DNA from: Vibrio penaeicida
GTDB lineage: Bacteria; Pseudomonadota; Gammaproteobacteria; Enterobacterales; Vibrionaceae
Reading direction: 5' to 3'
DNA: 64,000 nucleotides
NCBI RefSeq assembly: GCF_030689305.1
Contig: NZ_JAUYVM010000001.1
Location: 558,001 to 622,000 of the forward strand
The position numbers and the translations under genes are program-made. Shown in pieces: positions 10,180 through 19,476 of this stretch. The number at the start of each line of letters is the position of its first letter. Position 1 is the stretch's first letter. The notes below the pieces were generated by a model. It saw nothing but the letters and a program-made list of their open reading frames with translations, was not told where the DNA came from and made no database searches.

Positions 10180-10947
10180 ATGTCATCACTTTTGAATTAT
10201 AAGTTGCAGGGCGAAGGCTCAACGATTGTTCTTCTGCATGGATTGTTCGGTAACCTCGATAACCTTGGTCTCCTTACTCGCGATTTGATCCAAGATCATC
10301 AGGTGCTTACGGTCGATCTTCGAAACCATGGATTGTCCTTTCATAGTGATATTCATACGTACGAGGAAATGGCACGAGATGTTGAAGCTCTAATCCGTCA
10401 TTTGGAATTAGATAACGTCAAACTAGTCGGTCATTCAATGGGTGGAAAAGTAGCAATGAAGCTTGCTTCTATTCTTGGTAAACAAGTTAACCATCTTGTG
10501 GTTTTGGACATGGCACCTGTCGCCTATACACAAAACAGACACGACAATGTGTTCGCTGGGCTGCACGCTATTGAACAACAAAAGCCCACCTCTCGCTCGG
10601 ACGCCATGAAGATACTTGCTCAGCATATTGAAATGGAAGGTGTTAGGCAGTTTCTTGGAAAATCACTCTACAAAGTTGGTGCGCATCTAAGCTGGCGGTT
10701 CAATGTGACGTCACTTTATGAAAACTATAACAACATACTGATGTGGCATGAGTTATCTCCAGTTGAAATACCGACTCTCTTTATTAAAGGCGGAAATTCC
10801 GACTATTTAACAGACGAACACCAAGGGCTCGTACGTCAGCAATTTCCGTTTGCAAAAGCCCACGTTATTGCTAATACCGGTCATTGGTTACACGCAGAAA
10901 AACCAAATGATGTATTGCGAGTTTTGCGTCGCTTTATCTCAACATAG
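10180..10947 (+). CDS. ybfF: Alpha/beta-hydrolase, YbfF-type esterase
   Basis: A 255-aa alpha/beta-hydrolase orthologous to E. coli esterase YbfF. The oxyanion segment LLHGLFGNLDN, the nucleophile elbow GHSMGGK (Ser) and the late NTGHWLHAEKP (catalytic His) are visible. No signal peptide is seen, so it is cytoplasmic. The divergent seqA-ybfF arrangement is the same as in E. coli. The natural substrate is not known; acyl thioester or ester hydrolysis is a family-level inference. Confidence 0.92.
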   Translation: MSSLLNYKLQGEGSTIVLLHGLFGNLDNLGLLTRDLIQDHQVLTVDLRNHGLSFHSDIHTYEEMARDVEALIRHLELDNVKLVGHSMGGKVAMKLASILGKQVNHLVVLDMAPVAYTQNRHDNVFAGLHAIEQQKPTSRSDAMKILAQHIEMEGVRQFLGKSLYKVGAHLSWRFNVTSLYENYNNILMWHELSPVEIPTLFIKGGNSDYLTDEHQGLVRQQFPFAKAHVIANTGHWLHAEKPNDVLRVLRRFIST

Positions 10948-11097
10948 AAATCACTTTTGCTTACTCTCAATGTTTGATTCAGCCCTCGTTGCGATGATAA
11001 ATACCCATAATTTACTGCTATTGAAGAATCCTTCTCATTAACTTTAAGGCGCAAGAGTGATATAGTGCGCCCAGCAAAATTGACTACAAGGAACGTC

Positions 11098-11319
11098 ATG
11101 CTCTACGACTATATCAATATGCTAGAGTCCATTGGGTTGGACCTTTTATTTGCAGCAATTTTCTTTTTTATAGGAATGGCAATAAAGGACGTATTGAAAC
11201 AGGGGAATGTCCCGCCGTTCGGGCGTCGTATAGTTTGGCTTGTCCTATTTTTAGGTTGTGCAGGGTTTATCGCAAAAGGTCTTATCCAGTTAAGCTGGGA
11301 AGGGACAGGATTAGGTTAA
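11098..11319 (+). CDS. DUF2788 family small membrane protein
   Basis: A 73-aa protein with two hydrophobic segments (roughly residues 13-29 and 46-64) separated by the conserved basic turn NVPPFGRRIVW. The start at 11098 follows AAGGA by six bases; an in-frame upstream ATG at 11065 lacks a ribosome site. The family sits between ybfF and fldA in vibrios and has no assigned function. It probably shares a transcript with fldA, 60 nt downstream. Confidence 0.85.
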   Translation: MLYDYINMLESIGLDLLFAAIFFFIGMAIKDVLKQGNVPPFGRRIVWLVLFLGCAGFIAKGLIQLSWEGTGLG

Positions 11320-11379
11320 CCAACAACTGCAACTTAAAGAATTCACCAAACAAACTGTCACTATATGGGTACTGATTCT

Positions 11380-11913
11380 ATGGCAAGTGTAGGACTCTTC
11401 TTTGGTAGCGATACAGGTAACACTGAAGCCGTTGCTAAGATGATTCAAAAACAACTAAGTAAAAAGCTGGTTCATGTTCAAGATATCGCTAAAAGCAGCA
11501 AAGAAGATATTGATAATTTTGACCTTTTGCTTCTAGGTATTCCGACTTGGTATTACGGCGAAGCCCAATGCGATTGGGATGACTTTTTCCCAGAGCTGGA
11601 ACAAGTTGATTTCTCTACAAAGCTAGTGGCTATATTTGGTTGTGGCGATCAGGAAGACTACGCAGAGTATTTCTGTGATGCAATGGGCACAATTCGTGAT
11701 ATCGCAGAAGCGAAAGGCGGAACAGTTTTAGGCTACACGTCTACAGACGGATATGAGTTTGAAGCATCTAAAGCATTGGTCGAGGGTGATGAGTCTCAAT
11801 TCGTTGGTCTATGCATCGATGAAGATCGCCAACCAGAATTGACCGAAGAAAGAGTTAAAAACTGGGTTGAACAAATCTTTGAAGAAATGTGCCTAGCTGA
11901 ATTGGCCGACTAA
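11380..11913 (+). CDS. fldA: Flavodoxin I
   Basis: An FMN-binding electron carrier (177 aa). The phosphate loop FGSDTGNTEA is near the N-terminus. PTWYYGEAQCDWDD and FGCGDQEDYAEYF are the FMN-stacking loops of long-chain flavodoxins. The start at 11380 (MASVGLFFGSD) is chosen by family alignment. The upstream in-frame ATG at 11365 would add five residues, and neither has a strong ribosome site. It lies upstream of fur as in E. coli, though here a convergent DUF4442 gene separates them. Confidence 0.97.
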   Translation: MASVGLFFGSDTGNTEAVAKMIQKQLSKKLVHVQDIAKSSKEDIDNFDLLLLGIPTWYYGEAQCDWDDFFPELEQVDFSTKLVAIFGCGDQEDYAEYFCDAMGTIRDIAEAKGGTVLGYTSTDGYEFEASKALVEGDESQFVGLCIDEDRQPELTEERVKNWVEQIFEEMCLAELAD

Positions 11914-11926
11914 TTCGTTTATTTTG

Positions 11927-11953
11927 AATGCCTCCTAACATGGAGGCATTTTT
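11927..11953 (+). terminator. fldA terminator
   Basis: Nine-base stem AATGCCTCC / GGAGGCATT (11927-11935 and 11942-11950) followed by TTT. It lies between converging fldA and the DUF4442 gene. Confidence 0.88.
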
Positions 11954-11963
11954 CTATCGTATC

Positions 11964-12440
11964 TTATCGAAACTGCGGTTTCTTCCTCACATACAGTGTT
12001 CGCTGAACTTCAGAAACAACATTCCCATCTTTGTCTTTTACGTAAATCAGAAATTCAGGGAAACTTTTATCCCCATTACTGGTTTCTTGATAAATACTGT
12101 CCAATATCGGCTGAGATACGTGAAAATCAGCAAATAGGTGGCCTTTGCCTGGGGCTATGAAATTGATACTGGCATTTTTGTCCCATACAAAATACTTCTC
12201 CCCTAAAATTCCCATCAGCATTAGCGAATAAACTGGATCAGTCAGCGAAAAAATAGAGCCTCCATATTGAGTGCGATTCGCGTTTTTATTCCACCATCGA
12301 AGCTTAAGTTGCATTTTTACCTGACGAAAATCATCACTAATAGACACAATGCGAATGCCTGCTCCCCAAAAGGGTGGCCAAATATTGAGAGCAAATTTGA
12401 CGAGGTTGGGTTTATAAATTTTACTCAAGTTCTTATGCAT
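11964..12440 (-). CDS. DUF4442 hotdog-fold (thioesterase-like) protein
   Basis: A 158-aa protein with the pattern of the DUF4442 branch of hotdog thioesterases. WWNKNANRTQYGGSIFSLTDP is followed by a strand ending NASINFIAPGKG. Related domains act on acyl-CoA or acyl-ACP, but no substrate is known for this group. It is encoded opposite to fldA and fur and shares its 5' region with fur. I see no clear ribosome site at 12440, so the start is less certain than the frame. Confidence 0.82.
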   Translation of the reverse strand: MHKNLSKIYKPNLVKFALNIWPPFWGAGIRIVSISDDFRQVKMQLKLRWWNKNANRTQYGGSIFSLTDPVYSLMLMGILGEKYFVWDKNASINFIAPGKGHLFADFHVSQPILDSIYQETSNGDKSFPEFLIYVKDKDGNVVSEVQRTLYVRKKPQFR

Positions 12441-12616
12441 AGCTATTGTTATAAAATTGTAACTGGTCGGACCTTAATATCCGTGATTTGAGGCATATTT
12501 ACAAGCTTTGAATATTAACCCTTTGAACTTCGTGGTTTATTGTTACGTTTTACTAGCCTATAATGGCATTAACTACGACTTCTGTATTTTGCTGCAGAAC
12601 CTCTACAGGAAAAAAT

Positions 12617-13066
12617 ATGCCAGACAATAACCAAGCCCTCAAAGAAGCTGGACTAAAAGTAACGCTTCCGCGTTTAAAGATCTTAGAAGTGCTTCAACAG
12701 CCTGATTGTCAACACATTAGCGCCGAAGATCTATATAAGAAGTTGATCGATTTAGGTGAAGAAATTGGATTAGCGACGGTATACCGTGTTCTCAACCAAT
12801 TTGACGATGCTGGCATTGTGACTCGTCACCATTTCGAAGGTGGTAAGTCTGTGTTCGAACTTTCTACACAACACCATCATGATCATCTAGTGTGTTTAGA
12901 TTGCGGTGAAGTGATTGAGTTTTCTGATGACGTGATTGAAGAACGTCAAAGGCAAATTGCGGCAAGATACAATGTGGAATTAACGAATCACAGTCTTTAT
13001 CTATATGGTAAATGCAGCGACGGCTCGTGTAAGGATGATCCAAACGCTCATAAGCCTAAGAAATAG
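12617..13066 (+). CDS. fur: Ferric uptake regulator
   Basis: A metal-dependent repressor of iron acquisition (149 aa). The N-terminal winged helix contains LKVTLPRLKILEVL and EEIGLATVYRVLNQF. Metal sites are marked by HHHDHLVCLDCGEVIEF. The C-terminus carries CSDGSC. ATG at 12617 follows AGGAAAAAAT. The open frame continues upstream to 12563 but without family similarity. It ends in a strong terminator just before the IS200-like insertion. Confidence 0.98.
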   Translation: MPDNNQALKEAGLKVTLPRLKILEVLQQPDCQHISAEDLYKKLIDLGEEIGLATVYRVLNQFDDAGIVTRHHFEGGKSVFELSTQHHHDHLVCLDCGEVIEFSDDVIEERQRQIAARYNVELTNHSLYLYGKCSDGSCKDDPNAHKPKK

Positions 13067-13085
13067 TACCTTGTTTAAAGAATAC

Positions 13086-13117
13086 AAAAGCCGAAGGTAC
13101 TAACCTTCGGCTTTTTT
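13086..13117 (+). terminator. fur terminator
   Basis: Stem AAAAGCCGAAGG / CCTTCGGCTTTT with loop TACTAA, then a T6 run. Confidence 0.93.
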
Positions 13118-13164
13118 GTTCTTTCCGAATATCACTTTCAAACTGGAACCCTCCCCCAAAAAAC

Positions 13165-13800
13165 GCAGCTTTTCCCAGCAGTAAGTAAATTACCACCTTC
13201 TAAAGAAGGTGGCTTTGTGTGAGCCCCCTAAAAGGGGGCCTTTGTTTAGTCCAGTGCTAATTGTTGCTGTTCCACGCGCTCTTTCTTCTCCTGATGTCTT
13301 ACATAACGTCGAATAATTTCTTCATTAATTCCTACGCTATCGACAAAATAGCCCCTTTGCCAAAAGTGGTTACCCCAAAGCTTATTTTTCCTCAAATATG
13401 GAAACTTACTGAAGAGTTTTAAGGCTATTTTGCCTTTCAATACGCCCATCAACTTGGATATGGATAGCTTGGGTGGAACTTTTACTACTAAGTGCACGTG
13501 GTCAATCTGGACGTTCAGCTCGACAACTTCACATCCAAGTTGATTACAGTAAACATTTATACATCGATAAACTTCTTTGCCTACATTGTTCTTCAAGATC
13601 CTAAATCGATATTTTGGTGTCCACACTATGTGATATTGACATCTCCAAAATACGTGGGAAGCTTGATTGTATCTACTCATGTTATTTGTCCTCTTTGACT
13701 TCGCTAAAAATCAAGGGAGCATTTAACATGGGTAGAACTACAGGCAAAGCCTAACTGAATGATAACCACCTACTGAAGTAGGTGGTTTAGGGCTGAAAAT
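13165..13800 (-). mobile_element. IS200/IS605-family element with tnpA only
   Basis: Both ends carry the subterminal hairpins expected of Y1 single-strand transposons: 13193-13212 (CCACCTTCT-AA-AGAAGGTGG) and 13766-13785 (CCACCTACT-GA-AGTAGGTGG). Their stems differ at only one pair. A second G/C-rich hairpin (CCCCC / GGGGG, 13224-13238) follows the transposase. There are no terminal inverted repeats or target duplication, which is normal for the family. Exact ends cannot be set without an empty site; the outer limits given are approximate. It lies in the fur-glnS gap between their two terminators. Confidence 0.85.
13246..13680 (-). CDS. tnpA: IS200-type Y1 transposase
   Basis: A 144-aa HUH single-strand transposase. 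The HUH pair is H61/H63 in QIDHVHLVV. The nucleophilic tyrosine is Y126 with Q130 in RRYVRHQ. The length and the IVWTPKYRFRIL start are typical of IS200. GAGG lies nine bases before ATG. It appears intact, so the copy may still move. No tnpB accompanies it. Confidence 0.93.
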   Translation of the reverse strand: MSRYNQASHVFWRCQYHIVWTPKYRFRILKNNVGKEVYRCINVYCNQLGCEVVELNVQIDHVHLVVKVPPKLSISKLMGVLKGKIALKLFSKFPYLRKNKLWGNHFWQRGYFVDSVGINEEIIRRYVRHQEKKERVEQQQLALD

Positions 13801-13831
13801 AAAAAAGAGCGCTTACGCACTCTTTTTTTTC
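13801..13831 (-). terminator. glnS terminator
   Basis: On the minus strand GAGTGC-GTAA-GCGCTC is followed by TTTTTT. It sits directly beside the IS element and is also flanked by A8/T8 tracts. Confidence 0.85.
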
Positions 13832-13851
13832 ATCAAAAATTAAGATAATGC

Positions 13852-15522
13852 TTAATTTGATTCAATTTTCGCCCAAGTATCTCTTAACCCGACCGTTCGA
13901 TTAAATACTAAGCGATCATCGGATGAATCTTTAGAATCTACACAGAAATAACCGGTTCGTTCGAACTGATATCCTTGTTCTGCATTCGCCTTTGCCATAC
14001 TTGTCTCAACAACTCCATTAAGCACGGTTAGTGATTCAGGGTTAATCGTTGAAGCAAAGTCATCAACAGCTCCAGGGTTAGGAACTGAGAATAAACGGTC
14101 ATACAGACGAATTTCTGCTGGAAGACCTTTATCCACTGAAACCCAATGTATTACACCTTTAACCTTTCGACCATCGGAAGGATTTTTACCAAGAGTTTCA
14201 TCATCATACGAACAGAAAATCGTGGTTATATTACCTTCAGCATCTTTTTCGATACGCTCAGCTTTGATTACGTAAGCACCACGTAAGCGAACTTCTTTAC
14301 CTAAGACCAAACGCTTGTATTTCTTGTTCGCTTCCTCACGAAAGTCATCTTTTTCGATAAACAGTTCGCGAGTAAATGGCACTTCACGTTCACCCATTTC
14401 TGGTTTGTTTGGATGATTAGCTACAGTCAGAGTTTCAACTTCACCTTCAGCAAAGTTTTCGATCACCAACTTTACTGGATCCAGAACAGCCATCGCACGT
14501 GGCGCATTTTCATTTAGGTCATCACGAATACAAGATTCCAAAGAGCTAAACTCGATCATGTTCTCTTGCTTCGTTACACCGATGCGTTTACAAAACTCCC
14601 GAATAGAAGCAGGAGTAAAACCTCGGCGACGTAATCCAGAAACCGTCGGCATACGCGGGTCATCCCAGCCTTTCACCAAGTTTTCAGAGACCAACTGGCT
14701 CAGCTTACGCTTGGACATAACAGTATATTCAAGGTTCAAACGGCTGAACTCGTACTGACGCGGCTGACATTCGATAGAGATGTTATCTAATACCCAGTCG
14801 TACAAACGTCGGTTATCTTGGAATTCCAGTGTGCAAAGCGAGTGCGTGATACCTTCTAACGCATCCGAGATACAATGCGTAAAATCATACATCGGGTAAA
14901 TGCACCATTTATCGCCAGTCTGATGGTGTGTTGCAAAACGCACACGGTAGATAACAGGGTCGCGTAAAACAATGAACGATGAAGACATATCAATCTTAGC
15001 GCGCAGGCACGCTTTGCCTTCTTCAAAACCACCATCACGCATTTTTTCAAAAAGTGCTAAGTTTTCTTCAACACTTCGGTCACGATAAGGGCTTGGTTTT
15101 CCTGGCTCTTTAAGTGTGCCACGATATTCACGGATCTGCTCGGGACTTAGCTCATCTACATACGCTAAGCCTTTGTTAATTAATTCAACTGCATAACCAT
15201 ATAGCTCATCAAAATAGCTTGAGGAATAACAAATCTCCCCACTCCACTCAAAGCCTAACCAGTTAACATCATTCTTAATCGACTCGACGTATTCGATATC
15301 TTCTTTTTCAGGGTTAGTGTCATCAAAACGTAGATTACACTGTCCTTGATAGTCCTGAGCAATACCAAAATTAAGGCAAATAGATTTGGCATGACCGATG
15401 TGCAGGTAGCCATTAGGCTCTGGCGGGAATCGAGTATGCACGCTGCTATGTTTGCTTTCCGCTAAATCTTTATCAATGATTTGGCGGATAAAGTTCGATG
15501 GACGAGCCTCAGCTTCACTCAT
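13852..15522 (-). CDS. glnS: Glutamyl-Q: glutamine--tRNA ligase
   Basis: Class I aminoacyl-tRNA synthetase charging tRNA-Gln (556 aa). [17 protein letters not shown] carries the HIGH motif at residues 41-44, and VMSKRKL is the KMSKS-equivalent. The anticodon-binding beta-barrels fill the C-terminal third. The [11 protein letters not shown] form is specific for GlnRS rather than GluRS. It stands alone between the IS200-like element and nagE, with its own terminator. Confidence 0.97.
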   Translation of the reverse strand: MSEAEARPSNFIRQIIDKDLAESKHSSVHTRFPPEPNGYLHIGHAKSICLNFGIAQDYQGQCNLRFDDTNPEKEDIEYVESIKNDVNWLGFEWSGEICYSSSYFDELYGYAVELINKGLAYVDELSPEQIREYRGTLKEPGKPSPYRDRSVEENLALFEKMRDGGFEEGKACLRAKIDMSSSFIVLRDPVIYRVRFATHHQTGDKWCIYPMYDFTHCISDALEGITHSLCTLEFQDNRRLYDWVLDNISIECQPRQYEFSRLNLEYTVMSKRKLSQLVSENLVKGWDDPRMPTVSGLRRRGFTPASIREFCKRIGVTKQENMIEFSSLESCIRDDLNENAPRAMAVLDPVKLVIENFAEGEVETLTVANHPNKPEMGEREVPFTRELFIEKDDFREEANKKYKRLVLGKEVRLRGAYVIKAERIEKDAEGNITTIFCSYDDETLGKNPSDGRKVKGVIHWVSVDKGLPAEIRLYDRLFSVPNPGAVDDFASTINPESLTVLNGVVETSMAKANAEQGYQFERTGYFCVDSKDSSDDRLVFNRTVGLRDTWAKIESN

Positions 15523-15640
15523 CTAAACACCTCTTACGTATTAAAGTATTGTCAGAATAGTTAATCGCTAATGATCCACCATTCTTACGAGATACACAAC
15601 TGCCTCAAACACTTTATTGCCAAATTTAGTTTTGATTGGC

Positions 15641-15672
15641 TAAAAAAAATGCCTCCCATTAAGGGAGGCATT
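15641..15672 (-). terminator. nagE terminator
   Basis: Minus-strand stem AATGCCTCCC / GGGAGGCATT followed by a run of eight T. Confidence 0.9.
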
Positions 15673-15698
15673 CGTATTCAAGATTTCTTAATCAGAGA

Positions 15699-17264
15699 CT
15701 AAGGAAGTTTTACATCAGACAAGTCTTCACTTGCACCAATGCTCTTCATTTCGCCTGCTACGATTTCAGCTAGTGGGCCTAGGATAACCTGAAGGTTGTT
15801 TTCACCTAGTTTAACTACGCCTTTAGCACCAAGCTTCTTAAGTACTGCTTCGTCAGCTAGAGAGCGATCTTTAAGAGTTAGACGTAAACGAGTGATACAC
15901 GCGTCGATAGTCGTTAGGTTCTCATGACCACCTAGAGCTTTTAGGTATTGGCGAGCAAGGTCACCTTTTGGAGCGTCACCAGTTGCTGCAACTGCTTCGT
16001 CTTCGTCTTCACGACCTGGAGTCTTCAGGTTGAATGCGCGGATAGCGAACGAGAACGTTACGAAGTATAGAGCGAACCAAGCTAGACCTAGAGCAAGTAG
16101 AACTAGAGGCTTAGTTGCGATACCGAAGTTAAGTACGAAGTCGATTGCACCACCAGAGAAAGTAAAGCCGTGTAGCGTACCGAACATGTTCGCCACTACT
16201 AGAGCCAGACCTGTGAATGCTGCGTGAACTGCGTATAGCGCTGGAGCTAGGAATACAAACATGAATTCCATTGGCTCAGTAACACCTGTTAGGAATGCAC
16301 AGAAACCTACAGAGAATAGAGCACCAGAAACTTGAGCACGTTTCTCAGCTGGAGCAGCAAGGTACATTGCAAGAGCAGCACCAGGCAGACCAAACATCAT
16401 AACCATGAAGAAGCCGTTCATGAATACGCCAGCGCCTTTATCGCCTGCGAAGAAGCGGAACAAGTCACCAGACGCGACTGTTTCAGTCACTTCTTTAACC
16501 GTTGCTACGATTTCTGGAGTTACAGAGTTAGCAAAAGTAAACGTAGTTTCTTGACCAACTACTAGAGTTTTAGCGATTTCTGGAGTAACACAAACTTTAG
16601 TTAGTTCTAGAGCCTGACCAGCAGCCTGCGCACCTGTGATTAGGATTTCCTGACATGAACCTAAGTTGAACCAGAAAATGTTGTTCACGATGTGGTGTAG
16701 ACCGATTGGAATCAGTAGACGGTTAAGGAAACCGTAAGCAAATTGACCGAAACCACCAGAAGAAGATACGCCTTGTGCAAGTGCGTCAAGACCACCCTGA
16801 ATTGCAGGCCATACAACACCCAGTACTGCACCCAGTACAAGAGCGAAAAGACCAGCCATGATTGGTACTAGACGTTTGCCAGAGAAGAAAGCCAACCATT
16901 CAGGAAGACGAGTCATGTTGAACGCATTGTATGCGTGACCCGCTACGATACCTGCAAGGATACCACCGAATGCCTGAGTGTTGATGTCAGCATTAATTGT
17001 TGTCGCTGTTGCGTTAGAAACGAAGTAAGCCACTGCACCAGCTAGACCAGCTGCACCGTGACCGTCTTTAGAAAGACCGATTGCGATACCAATTGCAAAG
17101 ATAACTGGTAGGTTACCGAAAACCGCACCACCTGCTTGCGCCATGAAAGCGATATCAAGCACGTCACCTTGTCCCAAACGCAGTAATAAACCTGCAATTG
17201 GAAGCACTGCAATAGGAAGCATCAAAGCTTTACCTAATCTCTGCGCATATCCAAGTATATTCAC
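15699..17264 (-). CDS. nagE: PTS N-acetylglucosamine transporter, EIICB
   Basis: Membrane permease that imports and phosphorylates GlcNAc (521 aa). The EIIC domain (about residues 1-395) has many membrane segments and the sugar-channel motif LLIPIGLHHIVNN. The EIIB domain follows, with phosphocysteine C456 in IDACITRLRL. No EIIA domain is present, unlike 648-aa E. coli NagE, so phosphate must come from free EIIA-Glc (Crr, encoded at 51409). Compared with E. coli NagE, about 60 extra residues lie after HHIVNNIFWFNLG, in a probable extracytoplasmic loop. It is divergent from nagBAC. Confidence 0.95.
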   Translation of the reverse strand: MNILGYAQRLGKALMLPIAVLPIAGLLLRLGQGDVLDIAFMAQAGGAVFGNLPVIFAIGIAIGLSKDGHGAAGLAGAVAYFVSNATATTINADINTQAFGGILAGIVAGHAYNAFNMTRLPEWLAFFSGKRLVPIMAGLFALVLGAVLGVVWPAIQGGLDALAQGVSSSGGFGQFAYGFLNRLLIPIGLHHIVNNIFWFNLGSCQEILITGAQAAGQALELTKVCVTPEIAKTLVVGQETTFTFANSVTPEIVATVKEVTETVASGDLFRFFAGDKGAGVFMNGFFMVMMFGLPGAALAMYLAAPAEKRAQVSGALFSVGFCAFLTGVTEPMEFMFVFLAPALYAVHAAFTGLALVVANMFGTLHGFTFSGGAIDFVLNFGIATKPLVLLALGLAWFALYFVTFSFAIRAFNLKTPGREDEDEAVAATGDAPKGDLARQYLKALGGHENLTTIDACITRLRLTLKDRSLADEAVLKKLGAKGVVKLGENNLQVILGPLAEIVAGEMKSIGASEDLSDVKLP

Positions 17265-17350
17265 CTTAAGTTCCCCCTATAGGATTTTTTTGTATTAGAT
17301 TTGAGACACTTTTTTTAGTGGCTCAATTTAGTCGTAGTCAGTTTATGACA

Positions 17351-17372
17351 TTAATTTTGCTCCGCAAATTAA
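17351..17372. promoter_or_regulatory. Candidate NagC operator
   Basis: Dyad TTAATTT-N8-AAATTAA in the nagE-nagB divergent gap. It has the AT-rich flanks and spacing expected for a NagC (ROK repressor) site, and nagC is the third gene of the adjacent operon. Assigned by position and symmetry only. Confidence 0.55.
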
Positions 17373-17384
17373 AACCTTTTCATT

Positions 17385-17400
17385 TGTGATCCTAATCACC
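17385..17400. promoter_or_regulatory. Candidate CRP-cAMP site, nagE/nagB
   Basis: TGTGA-TCCTAA-TCACC matches the CRP consensus TGTGA-N6-TCACA at nine of ten conserved positions. It lies just beyond the NagC-like dyad, a layout like that of E. coli nagE-nagBACD. Confidence 0.7.
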
Positions 17401-17520
17401 CGTTTCGGGTAAGGGGAAAGGATTTTGCTAGCGAGATCATAAAACTTATTTTATCATTCAAAACAATTGCCCTAGGGCGCCAAGATTTAATCATTTCCTG
17501 TATAAATTTGAGGTATCACC

Positions 17521-18324
17521 GTGAGATTAATTCCACTTAATAAAGCTACTGATGTAGGCTTATGGTCCGCACGTCATATTGTCAATAGAATCAACAAGTT
17601 CCAGCCGACTGAAGATCGACCATTTGTCTTAGGACTGCCGACTGGTGGTACACCATTAAACACTTACAAACGCCTTATTGAACTTCATAAAGCTGGCGAA
17701 GTAAGCTTCAAACACGTGGTTACTTTCAATATGGATGAGTATGTTGGTCTTCCTTCAGATCACCCAGAGTCATACCGTTCATTCATGTACAGTAACTTCT
17801 TTAATCACATTGATATTCAAGAAGAAAATATCAATCTTCTTAACGGTAATGCTGAAGATCAAGAAGCTGAGTGCAAGCGCTACGAAGACAAGATTAAATC
17901 TTATGGTCGCATTAACCTATTTATGGGTGGCGTTGGTAACGATGGTCACATCGCATTTAACGAGCCAGCATCGTCTCTTTCTTCTCGCACGCGCATCAAA
18001 ACACTAACTGAAGACACGCGCATTGCGAATTCTCGTTTCTTTGATGGCGACATCAGCCAAGTACCAAAATACTCACTGACTATCGGTGTGGGTACTCTGT
18101 TGGACGCTGAAGAAATCATGATCTTAATTACTGGTCACAACAAAGCACTTGCCCTGGAAGCGGCAGTAGAGGGTTCAGTGAACCACCTATGGACAGTATC
18201 TGCACTACAACTTCATCCTAAGTCGGTTATCGTTTGTGACGAACCTTCGACTCAAGAATTAAAAGTGAAGACAGTGAAATACTTCCGAGAGCTAGAAGCA
18301 GAAAACACTAAAGATCTTAAGTAA
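17521..18324 (+). CDS. nagB: Glucosamine-6-phosphate deaminase
   Basis: Converts glucosamine-6-phosphate to fructose-6-phosphate and ammonia. The 267-aa protein is almost colinear with E. coli NagB. Catalytic D72 (NMDEYVGL) and D141, H143 and E148 ([11 protein letters not shown]) are present. The start codon is GTG, after GAGG with six bases between; the resulting MRLIPL matches E. coli. First gene of nagBAC. Confidence 0.98.
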   Translation: MRLIPLNKATDVGLWSARHIVNRINKFQPTEDRPFVLGLPTGGTPLNTYKRLIELHKAGEVSFKHVVTFNMDEYVGLPSDHPESYRSFMYSNFFNHIDIQEENINLLNGNAEDQEAECKRYEDKIKSYGRINLFMGGVGNDGHIAFNEPASSLSSRTRIKTLTEDTRIANSRFFDGDISQVPKYSLTIGVGTLLDAEEIMILITGHNKALALEAAVEGSVNHLWTVSALQLHPKSVIVCDEPSTQELKVKTVKYFRELEAENTKDLK

Positions 18325-18337
18325 GGGTTATTACACT

Positions 18338-19474
18338 ATGTATGCGCTAACTAACTGTAAAATTTATACAGGTAGCGATGTCTTGGACAACCACGCCGTC
18401 ATCATTGACGGTGTAAACATTCACTCTGTTTGTCCTGTCGCTGAGCTTCCTACTGACCTTAAAACCGTTGATTTAGATGGTGCAAATGTCAGCCCGGGCT
18501 TTATTGACCTACAGCTGAATGGCTGTGGTGGTGTGATGTTAAATGATGAGATCACAGCAGAAACCATGCAAATCATGCACGAAGCGAACCTAAAATCAGG
18601 TTGTACTAGCTTTTTGCCAACTCTTATCACTTCTTCTGATGAGAATATGCGCCAAGCTATAGCTGCTGCTCGTGATTACCATGCTAAGTATGAAAACCAA
18701 TCTTTAGGTCTGCACCTTGAAGGACCTTATCTTAATGTAATGAAGAAAGGCATTCACAGTGTCGATTACATTCGCCGTTCTGATGACGACATGATCGACT
18801 TCATCTGTGAAAACGCCGACCTCGTTACTAAGGTGACTCTTGCACCTGAGCAAAATGACCCAGCGCATATCGAAAAGCTTCGAAATGCAGGTATTGTTGT
18901 TGCGATTGGTCACACCAACGGTACGTACGCTGAAGCTCGCCAGGGCTTTGATGCGGGCATTACATTTGCAACTCACTTGTTCAATGCAATGACGCCTATG
19001 GCGGGACGTGAACCAGGAGTTGTAGGTGCAATATATGATACTCCGGAAGTATACGCTGGCATCATTGCTGATGGTTTCCACGTAGACTACGCGAACATCC
19101 GAATTGCTCACAAAATTAAGGGTGAAAAGCTCGTATTAGTGACCGATGCCACAGCTCCAGCAGGCGCTGATATGGATCACTTTATTTTTGTAGGTAAGAA
19201 AGTATATTACCGAGATGGCAAGTGTGTTGATGAAAACGGCACACTAGGCGGCTCAGCACTAACTATGATCGAAGCAGTTCAAAACACAGTTGAGCACGTT
19301 GGTATCGCTTTGGATGAAGCTCTACGAATGGCTACTTTGTATGCTGCGCGCGCAATTGGTGCAGAGGACAAACTTGGCCGAGTTAAAAAAGGTATGGTTG
19401 CTAACCTTGCTGTATTTGACCGTGACTTCAATGTCAAAGCGACAGTAGTTAACGGACAATACGAGCAAAATTAA
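18338..19474 (+). CDS. nagA: N-acetylglucosamine-6-phosphate deacetylase
   Basis: Removes acetate from GlcNAc-6-P (378 aa, amidohydrolase fold). The metal and substrate residues are visible: E128 in HLEGPYLN, H192 in AIGHTNG, H213 in THLFNAM and the catalytic D270 in [10 protein letters not shown]. It begins 13 nt after nagB and ends 2 nt before nagC, so all three are one operon. Confidence 0.97.
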   Translation: MYALTNCKIYTGSDVLDNHAVIIDGVNIHSVCPVAELPTDLKTVDLDGANVSPGFIDLQLNGCGGVMLNDEITAETMQIMHEANLKSGCTSFLPTLITSSDENMRQAIAAARDYHAKYENQSLGLHLEGPYLNVMKKGIHSVDYIRRSDDDMIDFICENADLVTKVTLAPEQNDPAHIEKLRNAGIVVAIGHTNGTYAEARQGFDAGITFATHLFNAMTPMAGREPGVVGAIYDTPEVYAGIIADGFHVDYANIRIAHKIKGEKLVLVTDATAPAGADMDHFIFVGKKVYYRDGKCVDENGTLGGSALTMIEAVQNTVEHVGIALDEALRMATLYAARAIGAEDKLGRVKKGMVANLAVFDRDFNVKATVVNGQYEQN

Positions 19475-19476
19475 GC

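Noticed and set aside
10088..10222. N-terminal extension of SeqA
   Set aside because: The frame is open, but SeqA family proteins begin at MKTIEVDEDLYRY. The extension would overlap the divergent ybfF start.
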